Part shown: in pieces, positions 38,237 through 47,675 of the stretch | Layout: each line of letters opens with the position of its first letter | Numbering within the stretch: the stretch's first letter is position 1 | Assembly (NCBI RefSeq): GCF_964340395.1 | Contig: NC_135552.1 | Coordinates: 27,047,181 to 27,111,180, forward strand | Direction of reading: 5' to 3' | Source: Glandiceps talaboti | Taxonomy: Eukaryota > Hemichordata > Enteropneusta > Spengelidae | DNA length: 64,000 nt | Notes under the pieces: model-generated | Told to the model about the DNA's origin: nothing | The model's database searches: none | What the model saw: only the letters and a program-made list of their open reading frames with translations | Position numbers and translations under genes: made by a program

Positions 38237-39555
38237 AACACAAAACTTAGACAACATAACATCCGTATATGTTTATGTACATCTCAAGTGCTTGTTACAC
38301 AACTTCTGTAAGGTTACTCTATACACTAGCTGTCAGCTATAACATTCACTATAATAACTGTATTCCAATCAAACTTCTTGACAAAGTCTACTGAGGTGCA
38401 AAACTAGTTTAAGGTTCAAACATTTTTTTTTCTCATCTAATCTGAAAATAAAGCTTTCTGAAATGACTGCATCCATGTCTTCATATTACAGCCTCACAAA
38501 GTGGCATGAACAGTGTATACACCTTCCCTATGTGATGCAAGAAGTATTGAATGCATGGGAACACTCAGCTATAACTACAGACCATGTACAAGTAAGTGTA
38601 TAGCCAAGCCACAAGTTACTTATCTTTTTACATACATGCAGTGTTGAAATAAGTGCAGGTTAAGTTTACCGTACTTTGTGTCTCAGAAATAGAAATCTTA
38701 AACTTTTACTGTTAGTTAAAATCAAGAAAACAATCAGAGGTCACCATACACAGTTTAAATAGAGGTCAAAATGATATCAAAATGATGCCATTTGAGAATT
38801 CAATATGGCCGTAGAATTCAATATGGCCGTAGAATTCAATATGGCCGTACAGTTCAATATGGCCGTAGAATTCAATATGGCCGTAGAATTCAATATGGCC
38901 GTAGAATTCAATATGGCCGTACAGTTCAATATGGCCGTAGAATTCAATATGGCCGTAGAATTCAATATGGCCGTAGAATTCAATATGGCCGTACAGTTCA
39001 ATATGGCCGTAGAATTCAATATGGCCGTAGAATTCAATATGGCCGTAGAGTTCAATATGGCCGTAGAATTCAATATGGCCATGGAATTCAATATGGCCAT
39101 AGAATTCAATATGGCCGTAGAATTCAATATGGCCATAGAATTCAATATGGCCGTAGAATTCAATATGGCCGTAGAATTCAATATGGCCACCAAATACTCT
39201 GTACTATATGTTGTTGATTTCCTTGAAGCCAAGGTGGTGAACCCTAAACTTCTTTTATTATTTCAAAAGGACAAGGAATAAGCCTTCATATGTCAAAGAT
39301 TTTAGGGATTTAAGAAATATACTCCATGTGTTTTTCTACTTTCAGAAAATGGTTGACAACATCCGTAGTAGGATGTGTTGTATTCCTGTATGTATTGCAG
39401 CATGGCTATGTAGTTATATCAGTGTACTAGGGTCAGCAGAAAGATCCAAACCAACTAAGATGTTACAGATGTTTATGGTACCTTTAGGAGGTGAACCAGT
39501 CATGCAGTTTTCTAATGAAAGGTAAATCTGTAACATCTCAGTTTAATCATGATTG

Positions 39556-39610
<55 letters not shown>

Positions 39611-42600
39611 TGTGTATGTGTCTGTGTGTCTGTGTCTGTCTGTGTGTGTGTCTGTAGGTGTAGGTGTGTGTGTCTCTGTGTGTCTGTGTCTGTCTGTGTG
39701 TGTGTGTGTGTGTGTGTCTGTGTGTCTATGTAGGTGTGGGTGGGTGGGTGGGTGGGTGGATGGAGTAGCTTACCTGAAAAGATCTAAACCAACCCAAATA
39801 TATGATCATGGTTTTAAGATTCCATGACTCATGAGGAGGTAAACCTGTCCTTCAGTTATCTGATGAAAGAGAGAGTAATTCTTGCTAAGAGTATTTCATT
39901 TCATATTAGATGGTCATAATAGAACAACAGAATCGACTTGTTCCAGGTAATGCATATAAAACTCGTGGAGCGGAAGTAATATCATCGACCACGAAATCAA
40001 ATGTTTGTTAACTTGATGATTAAACCAACTATGAAAGTAGTTTACGGCTAGAACTTGTATGTATAAGCTTCTGCTAAAACAGAGCCCAACTTTCAAAGTT
40101 TAGGGCTAGAACTTGTATGTATAAGCTTCTGCTAAAACAGAGCCCAACTTTCAAAGTTTCATATTGCGTCTTAAAAATATTCATATTGCATCTTAAATTT
40201 TGACATATCATTTCTAGGAATATTTTAATGATGAATGTGATGAAGAAGATGTGTTCCAACTCCCTAGATGTCTGGCTAGGTGGACACAGTAGTAGTAGTA
40301 GTGGTAGTAGTAGTATGGACAGTGTCTTTGTCATTCCAAAAACCAAGCCTACTAAGGAAGTCTTGAAGGAAGTCTTTGATAAAGTTCTACACAATGGCTG
40401 CGTAGACAAGACAGTGTTGATGGCCATGGATCAGATTATTAATGTTAGTGGGATTCAGTGGTTTTGTGAGACTATTATCAATGAATTATTGTCACTAAAC
40501 AGAAAGGATGATTTGCAAACTGCAGGTAAGATAACAATTTTGTGATCTTAAATACACTCGTTGTAACTGGAGTATTATCTTTTCGATCAGACGTATTCAT
40601 TGGAAATTGTTAAAATCCCAGTAATTAGACATGGGGTGGGGGGTGGGGGCTGAATTTTGGGTGTGAACCTAAAAATTGATTTTGTTGTTTTTACTTTCAT
40701 GTACCATATTATGTATACAAAAATGTAGTGTCACATTATAAGTTTTCCAACAGTCAGGGAATTCAATCGTAGACCATACACGTATAAAGTCTATGATTCA
40801 ATACTGTGCAGGATGTACACTATTATGATGAAGTTATTATACCTAACAAAACAGTTTCAAAAAAAATTCTACTTGCAGCTAGTGTAGCATTCGAGTATAG
40901 ATATAAGATTGTTAAACTTAAAAGTCAGTCAAGTCCTCTTGTGACTTGTCAAAAATGAGATAAATACTTCTAGAAATGGGTCTTAAGGCCAATAAATTCA
41001 TTCATCAAGTGATTATACACTCAGGTTTTCAGAAAGAGTGGTTTGTTATAGACTGTCAATTTGACGATAATGGTTTATTCACTTTCATATTTTATCAAGT
41101 TCATGTTCTGTTTCAGTTGAAATTATATCATTTCTGACATTTTTTGTACCCACATTGTATGTTTCAGTTGAAATCATCATTGCGTTGTTCCAAGTAGACA
41201 TAGAACAGCTGACACTGGCCCTGACAAGGAATGTGTTGACCCAGATACTGAATGATCCCTGTCAATGGCAGAATCTTTGTGATCCTAGGGGGCATGCCTT
41301 AGCTACGTTGTCAGTATGGTGTATTGCTGCTGCTCAAACAAGTCAGAACAGTTATAAAGGTCAGAGGTCATTTTTGATTGCTATATATTTGTAGATAGTT
41401 GGCTATGTCCTAATTTCTATTAGAGATTGGAGAGGAGAGGCATGCATGAATGATAATCAGGCGTATAGTACTGTACACTTGTATTGATTACTTATATCAA
41501 CTGGCATATGATTTTGAATGATAAAATACCACCATTCTAACTTACTCAACACTGCAAAGAATCCCTACTACACTTGACACGTGTTCGGCAATTTTGGGGA
41601 ATTTCCTACACTTCTGGTTATGACATCACAGTTACCTCAATCTCCCTGTTTTTGACAAATCAATACAAGTGTACTCAAGGCAGCAATAAGTCTGGCTGAG
41701 TGTAGTGAAGGCAGCAATGAGTCTGGTCGAGTGTAGTGAAGGCAGCAATGAGTCTGGTCGAGTGTAGTGAAGGCAGCAATGAGTCTGGTCGAGTGTAGTC
41801 AAGGCAGCAATAAGTCTAGCTGAGTGTAGTGAAGGCAGCAATAAGTCTGGTCGAGTGTAGTGAAGGCAGCAATGAGTCTGGTCGAGTGTAGTGAAGGCAG
41901 CAATAAGTCTAGCTGAGTGTAGTGAAGGCAGCAATGAGTCTGGTCGAGTGTAGTGAAGGCAGCAATGAGTCTGGTCAAGTGTAGTCAAGGCAGCAATAAG
42001 TCTAGCTGAGTGTAGTGAAGGCAGCAATAAGTCTGGCTGAGTGTAGTGAAGGCAGCAATAAGTCTGGTCGAGTGTAGTGAAGGCAGCAATAAGTCTGGTC
42101 GAGTGTAGTCAAGGCAGCAATAAGTCTGACTGGGTGTAGTCAAGGCAGCAATAAATCTGCAATAGATCTGACTGAGTTTGCCTTTAACACTCATGGTCTT
42201 GATAAACTATTGTCAGATGAGGTCTTTGTGTATGTTGAGGTCTTGTTGTGTATGTTGAGGTCTTGTTATGTATGTTGAGGTGTTGTTGTGTATGTTGAGG
42301 TCTTGTTTGTGTGTTGAGGTCTTGCTGTGTACGTTGAGGTCTTGTGTATGTTGAAGTTTGTTGTGTACGTTAAGGTCTTGTTGTGTAATCAGTAATTGTG
42401 TACATTTTCTATTTTATGTTCATTTTAACATCACCCCATTATACATGAGAACCATCGGTAATTTATGTTTTTTAAACTTTTTTAACAGAAGCAAGATCAA
42501 AAGAAAGCTGTTTTAAACCCCTCAGAGGAAGAAAACGAGGACGTACTGATGTTGATAAAGATGTAAGTGATTCCTGATTTGCTGTATGTCTAACATGTAG

Positions 42601-44584
42601 CATTTACTATTAGTGAGTGGAAAGTACCCATATATGGAATTGAAGACCCTAATGTACAAGGTCCAAGACTATCAGACTGTGTTATTCAGAAGGTCACTTA
42701 TTAGTCCCCAAAGGTAGCTTTAGGCGATGCAGTTTGTTCACCATGCCACATATTGGAAAAAGAAAAGATTGTATAGTTTAGCCACTGATGGCGCTGTTCT
42801 ACAGCAGATTTTGATGGGATATGTGAACCAGAATTGTACAGCAGTATATGGTGTGCTTTGAAGTATCATCCTTTGACAATAACAAATAACCTTCTTGGTT
42901 AATTCAAATAATTCTGCTTCTTCTCTTTTAAATTTTTAAGGGAGAAAGTACAATAGAAGTTTGTTTACATCAGTTCGTTGATTGCCCTCTTTCTTGTACT
43001 GCCATGTATTTGGCGCGTGTGATGAAAAGTTTAGCCTTCATTTTTACCTAATCTGAGGCACCCTCACATGATATGGCTACATAGTGAGTAACCAGAATGT
43101 GTATTTTGACTTGTTTCCACAGGACTCTGGATTTAGCAAAGATGAGAGTAGACCTACAAAACTTAGAAGGATGCTGAGTACAGCAGATGAAGACAGTAAT
43201 ACAGCAACCTTAGCAGGTATGTATTGTGAATATTTGTAATAGAAATGAGTGAAAATGATAGTTTCCATCACTGGTACTTTTAATATTTGAATGAAGATTA
43301 TGCAATTGGCATATAGAAGTATGTAATAGAATTTGCTTCTCACCACAATGGAACAGTTTGCATAACGTTTCTTAGCTTTGAAAAATCTGTAGCTGAATAA
43401 AAATTTTACCATGCAGCAAAAATTTTGAATTAGGTAAACATGAAGAATTGTTGAGAAGTGATTACACTTAGAATCTCTTGATAGAGACCCAGATACCAAG
43501 TATATTTGTTGGTTTCCATTTCAAAGAAATCTAATCTATCTAATCCAGGAAATTTATATTGTGCCAGACTTAAGAAACGTATTCTTATTTTTTGTAGAAT
43601 TTGCAGCCAATGGAGGAATAATGATGCTAATGTCACATTCACAACAACCACAGATCATGTCTGATCCATTTAACAGAGCGTTAGGTAAGTATAGCCATTA
43701 CAGTTATAGGATGGTTACAGTGTATGTCCTGTATGCCTACAGTGTAGGTCCTGTATGGTTACAGTGTATGTCCTGTATAGTTACAGTGTATGTCCTGTAT
43801 GCCTACAGTGTAGGTCCTGTATGCTAGAATAATTTACTGGAACTTCAACACACTCTCGTAAACACACTAAATTCTACAAAGTTGATTCAGGAGGTAAATG
43901 AGCTGACAGAACTTAACAACTCTACATTGAAGAGCTTGTTTGACACGCACGCTCCTGCCATACAGAGAACTATCGTGCAGAAACTCCGTGCTGAATGGTT
44001 TACACAAGATCTATTGACTGAACATAGGACTTTAAGATCACTTGAACAAAAGTGGCTGCTTTCTAAACTTGAAATTGATAGACAGATTTTCACCACTGCT
44101 CGTGCTGAGTACAGCGAAAAGCTGGCCATGAAGAGAGAGTCTTTTCATCGAAGTAAAATCGAAAATGCAAGTACTAAGGAACTTTTCAGAGTTGTTGATG
44201 ATATATCTTGTTCAAAGAAATCTGCATCAGATATTCTCCCAAATAACCTTGAATTATCTAAATTACCAGTTGTTTTTGCAAATTTTTTTGAACAGAAAAT
44301 AATAGATATTCGTGCAAGACTCCAAAGTACTAGTTCTTTTAATGTTGAGCCAATTTCGTCTCAGAACTCGAGAGAACATTAGTCAGAATGGTTGGTGACA
44401 ATGACTACCATTTTAAAAATGTCACAAGATTTCACACACACACACACATACACACACACACACACACATACATACACACACATACACACACACACACATA
44501 CACATACACATACACACATACACACACACACACACACATACACACACACAGACACACACACACACACACAGACACACAGACACA

Positions 44585-44651
<67 letters not shown>

Positions 44652-45818
44652 TCATTATCCAGATGGTTCCAGTCTACTAATGTTTTTGCAAAGAATGACT
44701 GGTTTTACTTCTCAGTCTTACAGTTAGAGTTATTATTAACAATCTGTTCAACAGTGTTAACTTAGATACACTTTTTATGTATGTATTTAATGTTTCTTTT
44801 TTTGTGTGTGTGTTAAAATGTCAGTGATTTCAGTATTAAAAACTTGTAATGCCCATAGAACAGACCAAAGTGTCAACACTTTTTATAAAATTGTGAAATT
44901 AGAGTAAATTTACTTGAAATTAGTTCAGTTTTCCTGTTTTCCATTTTCAGCGTCTTTGTTCCAACTGTTTGCCTCCATACTATCAGAAAACATCATAGGA
45001 CCTCGGAGTGAGTTTGTTATGTCTTTTGTAAAGGAAGCACTACAGTGTGGCGAATATGTGTCACGGAATATCCTACAGTTTATGCCAGTCAATATGGTAA
45101 GACTTGTAATTACAATATGTACTATGACAGAACCCAAGGATGTGTTAGTACAGATGTGGCATACTTGGGGTATTTGCACTTGTTCTTGCAGTGTTCTCTG
45201 TGGCCATATTTTCAAGAGCATAGCATAGCAGCAGCAGAAAACACCACTAGCACAAATGTAAATACCCCTGAGTACCTACACTGGCATTCATGTGGAATGG
45301 AGTTCTGTTATTACTGCATAGTATGTTTATCTGAAACACCAAATTTCTACAAAAATCATACTTTTCGATCCTATGAGTTTGTTTACCAGAAACGAACATG
45401 CACACATTTGCATATCATTTGCATACAGGTGGGCAATAATGTTTTCAGTATTGCACTACAGTGAAAATGCCACTGATATGCATGTGCATGGTGCAAATTA
45501 TCTCTGGTGCAAATTATTACTGCATATCTGTATGTAAATGAGCATATTTGGTGATTTCCTTACACTTTCATTCATTGACATGAAGATCTATAGATTCACA
45601 GATAATTCTTGGCTTATATTGTGACTAAACCATTGTATACAATGTAACACTAAGTGTGTTAATAAAAGGTACATGCTTTTACCTTACAGATTTCACAGCT
45701 ATTCCGCAGCTCTTTAGCAGGAACATTTCCATCAGATCTTGCCCTTGCAGTATGTGACTTAGACCTACCAATGGGGAGGAAGATTGCTGCCAAGATGTTG
45801 TGTCTTAGTAGAAGATGA
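27620..45818 (+). CDS. MED24: Mediator complex subunit 24, 23 coding exons, 1028 aa
   Basis: Mediator tail-module subunit linking activators to RNA polymerase II in the nucleus. Coding exons: 27620-27764, 28768-28850, 29593-29711, 30453-30506, 32879-33102, 33392-33518, 33927-34083, 34559-34672, 35299-35438, 35930-36016, 36407-36509, 36886-37028, 37413-37533, 37710-37873, 38492-38591, 39346-39521, 40218-40525, 41168-41359, 42489-42562, 43123-43216, 43598-43684, 44951-45096, 45690-45818. Every junction is GT-AG with matching phase (3087 nt; human MED24 is about 989 aa). Match to human by recall along the whole length: [142 protein letters not shown]. Start is the first in-frame ATG (27620), eight codons upstream of the conserved region. 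No catalytic domain is expected. Exon 17 has a (AGT)n Ser run. Confidence 0.97.
27818..27966. mobile_element. Possible short MITE with ~15-bp inverted ends
   Basis: TCCTGCTTGCACACGGA on the left and the complement of CCGTCTGCAAGCAGTA on the right are inverse ends of a ~149-bp segment in MED24 intron 1. No second copy in the window, so the call is weak. Confidence 0.4.
28647..28676. repeat. (CTGAA)n pentanucleotide run
   Basis: Five to six units of CTGAA in MED24 intron 1; a second pentanucleotide repeat in the same gene neighbourhood as the (CTACT)n array. Confidence 0.9.
29026..29210. repeat. (GTCT)n(GTAT)n(GTCT)n compound microsatellite
   Basis: About 17 GTCT units, then about 23 GTAT units, then GTCT again, in MED24 intron 2. 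The cysteine-rich reading frames over it are artefacts. Confidence 0.97.
31430..31733. repeat. ~70-bp tandem repeat, about four units
   Basis: Units contain GTTAGAACAGACAAACA, GAGACACACATGTAGCCAG and TTGATGTAAACTTTGGCACA in fixed order, with small length changes between units. Located in MED24 intron 4. Confidence 0.85.
31986..32180 (+). mobile_element. tRNA-derived SINE, copy 3 (diverged)
   Basis: Plus-strand head with GCCATTAGCTCAG (A-box-like) and GGGTTCCAACCC (B-box-like), then a body with AGTTTTCCCCAGGTACTCTG and GTTTCTTCCTGC that matches the bodies of the copies at 4800-4993 and 37104-37283. Located in MED24 intron 4. Confidence 0.7.
32291..32411. repeat. (GT)n(GGTG)(TGTA)n microsatellite
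   Basis: A long GT run followed by GGTG and TGTA units in MED24 intron 4. Confidence 0.97.
34406..34500. repeat. (TGAT)n microsatellite
   Basis: About 22 TGAT units with a few interruptions in MED24 intron 7, about 60 bp before exon 8. Confidence 0.95.
34697..35078. repeat. Compound (GT)n microsatellite, ~380 bp
   Basis: Pure GT runs at both ends flank a mixed GT/GTAT/GTCT middle. It begins 24 bp after the MED24 exon 8 donor. Confidence 0.97.
35660..35850. repeat. 32-bp minisatellite, about six units
   Basis: GTGAACTCTCACCTCTTGCA followed by AATTGTCTCACA, repeated with little change in MED24 intron 9. Confidence 0.93.
36789..36806. repeat. Poly(G) run
   Basis: About 18 consecutive G in MED24 intron 11. 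Length may be uncertain as in any long homopolymer. Confidence 0.9.
37104..37283 (-). mobile_element. tRNA-derived SINE, copy 2
   Basis: Minus-strand head GGTGGCCAAGTGGTTAAAC and B-box-like GGTTTGAACCC, body with GGTTTTCCCTTTGCACTCTG and GTTTCCTCCTGC. Closely similar to 4800-4993 across the full length. Located in MED24 intron 12. Confidence 0.8.
38094..38233. repeat. (CA)n microsatellite
   Basis: Two long CA runs separated by CAGA units in MED24 intron 14. Confidence 0.97.
38796..39188. repeat. 18-bp minisatellite, about 22 units
   Basis: Unit GAATTCAATATGGCCGTA in MED24 intron 15, with variants at two positions (CAGTTC for GAATTC; CCATA for CCGTA). Because 18 is divisible by 3 every frame is a perfect hexapeptide repeat, so the open frames on both strands are artefacts. 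Each unit on the minus strand contains GCCATATT, which fits the YY1 consensus GCCATNTT. Confidence 0.97.
39556..39760. repeat. Compound (GT)n / (GTCT) / (GGTG)n microsatellite
   Basis: Begins 35 bp after the MED24 exon 16 donor; GT run, then GT/GTCT mixtures, then GGTG units. Confidence 0.95.
40044..40165. repeat. ~57-bp tandem duplication before MED24 exon 17
   Basis: GGCTAGAACTTGTATGTATA ... GAGCCCAACTTTCAAAGTT occurs twice in a row, followed by a shorter doubled CATATTGCGTCTTAAA/CATATTGCATCTTAAA motif, ending about 20 bp before the exon 17 acceptor. Confidence 0.9.
41670..42165. repeat. 31-bp minisatellite, about 16 units
   Basis: Unit GAGTGTAGTGAAGGCAGCAA followed by TGAGTCTGGTC in MED24 intron 18. 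Two variant types alternate irregularly (CTGGTCGAG and CTAGCTGAG). The period is not a multiple of 3, so the long minus-strand frame is chance. Confidence 0.95.
42215..42385. repeat. ~18-bp minisatellite, about eight units
   Basis: GTATGTTGAGGTCTTGTT and close variants, MED24 intron 18. Confidence 0.9.
43708..43825. repeat. ~22-bp minisatellite just after MED24 exon 21 donor
   Basis: GTTACAGTGTATGTCCTGTAT and the variant CCTACAGTGTAGGTCCTGTAT alternate about five times, beginning about 25 bp after the donor. Confidence 0.9.
43827..44382 (+). mobile_element. Non-LTR retrotransposon fragment
   Basis: A 166-codon open stretch (43882-44382) reads [20 protein letters not shown], then [20 protein letters not shown] and [16 protein letters not shown]. 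This is the linker between endonuclease and reverse transcriptase in CR1/L2-type LINEs (the DxHAP...RxxxPW(Y/F)T pattern and the FxxFFxxKIxxIR pattern; family knowledge). It is sense-oriented in MED24 intron 21. Neither catalytic domain is present, so it is a dead fragment; the exact clade is not determined. Confidence 0.7.
44436..44650. repeat. (CA)n / (CATA) microsatellite
   Basis: About 215 bp of CA units with CATA and CAGA variants directly after the LINE fragment in MED24 intron 21. Confidence 0.97.
45225..45545. repeat. Interspersed repeat shared with 59752-59955
   Basis: GCAGCAGAAAACACCACTAG, CATGTGGAATGGAGTTCTGT, TAATGTTTTCAGTATTGCA and ATCTCTGGT occur here in the same order as diverged counterparts at 59752-59955. 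Located in MED24 intron 22. Confidence 0.6.
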
Positions 45819-46430
45819 AAGTCTCTAAACATACCAGTTGTCTCAGAGAAATAGTTGTCAAATGATGAAGATGCCAAGTGCCAGCTAAGTTTTACTTTGG
45901 ATGTTCAATTTGAAAGTGATAGTACATGGGGCAAGAGTATCTCTCTGTTTTAGATGTATACCAATGTTGTGTGCTACTTTGGAATTTGGTGCAAATGTCA
46001 ACATCTGGAAAGCCAATCTTCTTTAAAAATCCAGTTGAAGTCCAAAACTGGTCACAGATTCAAGCTGTTTCTGTACCCACTTACTGTTGAATTTATGGAG
46101 AATCTACGTAACTTTGACAGCTATGCAACTGTGTTGACCTAAACTGTGGACAGCCAGCACTTCTAAAGCTGACATGAGTTAGTTAATATACTTGTATGTA
46201 TACAGTATGTGAACATTTGTGCTCAAGTGTGACTGACAAGGAGAGTGCAGTTTCATAACTGGTGTACATATTTTAGACTGAACAAGACAGTGACATTAAG
46301 AACACATACCACTTGTGAACAAAGCTACCAAGATATGCTGTACATAATCATGATCAAAATTTAGATAAGTTCCATTGCAACCTGGCCAGCCTTTCTAGAA
46401 ATACGATTGACATGTCAGCTAGACAGACAA

Positions 46431-46532
46431 ACACATACATACATACATACATACATACATACATACATACATACATACATACATACATACATACATACAT
46501 ACATACATACATACATACATACATACATACAC
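46431..46532. repeat. (CATA)n microsatellite
   Basis: About 25 CATA units followed by GCAC/CACA units; it would lie in the MED24 3' UTR if the 46796 poly(A) signal is used. Confidence 0.97.
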
Positions 46533-46795
46533 GCATGCACGCACGCACACACACACGCACACACACAGACACACAGACAGATAATAAACCTCACCTTCTT
46601 TGTGTGCTTAAACTGCTTATCTATTGGAAAATAGAAGGATTAATTTGGCATATTGCAACTTGTTCTCAAAAGTTATAACATTATCAGTGAAGGAAGGTAT
46701 TTATTATTTCCTATATATGTCCTATTTCACTTTATCTTTCCAATGTCACATGAAATGAAAGCTTTGTAAACTTTGTCAATTTATTGTATTTTTTG

Positions 46796-46801
46796 CAATA
46801 A
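46796..46801 (+). terminator. Candidate MED24 poly(A) signal
   Basis: AATAAA in TTTTGCAATAAAACTAAG, about 980 nt after the MED24 stop codon. Earlier AATAAA-like words occur inside simple repeats. Choice is by sequence only. Confidence 0.4.
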
Positions 46802-47174
46802 AACTAAGAGTGTGAAAATCATTTAATATTCTCTGAAGTATATTTTCACCATTTTCACCATTCCACAAAGATTATCTTTCTCTCTCAGAATTCTTCATCA
46901 CGTGACCTCTACATACTGGGTCCACCACCTCTACATATAGGGTGAAATACTTCATCACCTCTACATACATTTTGTATATGTAAATCTATTGTTGTTCAAT
47001 GTGGTAAATTATACAAGTGGGTGATAGCAGTTCTTCTGTTGTGTGAATATAGTGTAATCATAGAAAGTTCCTAAAAATGTACACTTAGTTTACAAGATTA
47101 TTGAAGTCATCATCAAAAATGCCACAAAACCAATGTTCATTCAATAGCTTATATTAATATGTTACAAGTTACTA

Positions 47175-47302
47175 TAGAATTAGTTTGTGTTGATCTCAGT
47201 AAACTATAGAATTAGTTTGTGTTGATCTCAGTAAACTATAGATTTAGTTTGTGTTGATCTCAGTAAACTATAGATTTAGTTTGTGTCGATCTCAGTAAAC
47301 TG
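47175..47302. repeat. 32-bp minisatellite, about four units
   Basis: AAACTATAGAATTAGTTTGT followed by GTTGATCTCAGT, four times, upstream of CIMR-like gene 1. Confidence 0.93.
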
Positions 47303-47675
47303 AGAGAGACCTCAATCATAAGAATAGTATGCTTATCCAGAAATAACATGAGCAATGTGGTGTGCTCAGAACTGTAACTTGTCTTGAATATGACAGTCAT
47401 GCCATGCCATGCTATCAGCAGTCTTTTGGAGTTGAATACTAGTTTGGTTTGTCTGATGTGTGAGGGCGCCCTCATACAGCACACCTTACAGGGGCACAAA
47501 TTTCTACCTTCAATAGGTCATTCATCATCACCTATCACATATGAGCCAATACAAACACTGTTGTGACCACTGGGCAAACTCAATGAAATGTGACCTTTGA
47601 TGGTTGACCCTTGAGACCATTCACATTTGACCCTTGAGACCACCCCCTGTGATATGTACGGAGAAAACTGGTGAA

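Larger units (their letters stand above)
45819..47675. other. MED24 3' UTR and intergenic gap
   Basis: Holds the MED24 3' UTR, a (CATA)n microsatellite (46431-46532), the candidate poly(A) signal at 46796 and a 32-bp minisatellite (47175-47302). No further gene recognised. Confidence 0.6.

Noticed and set aside
38777-39281. Overlapping 140-158 codon frames on both strands
   Set aside because: Product of an 18-bp minisatellite whose period is a multiple of 3; located inside a MED24 intron.
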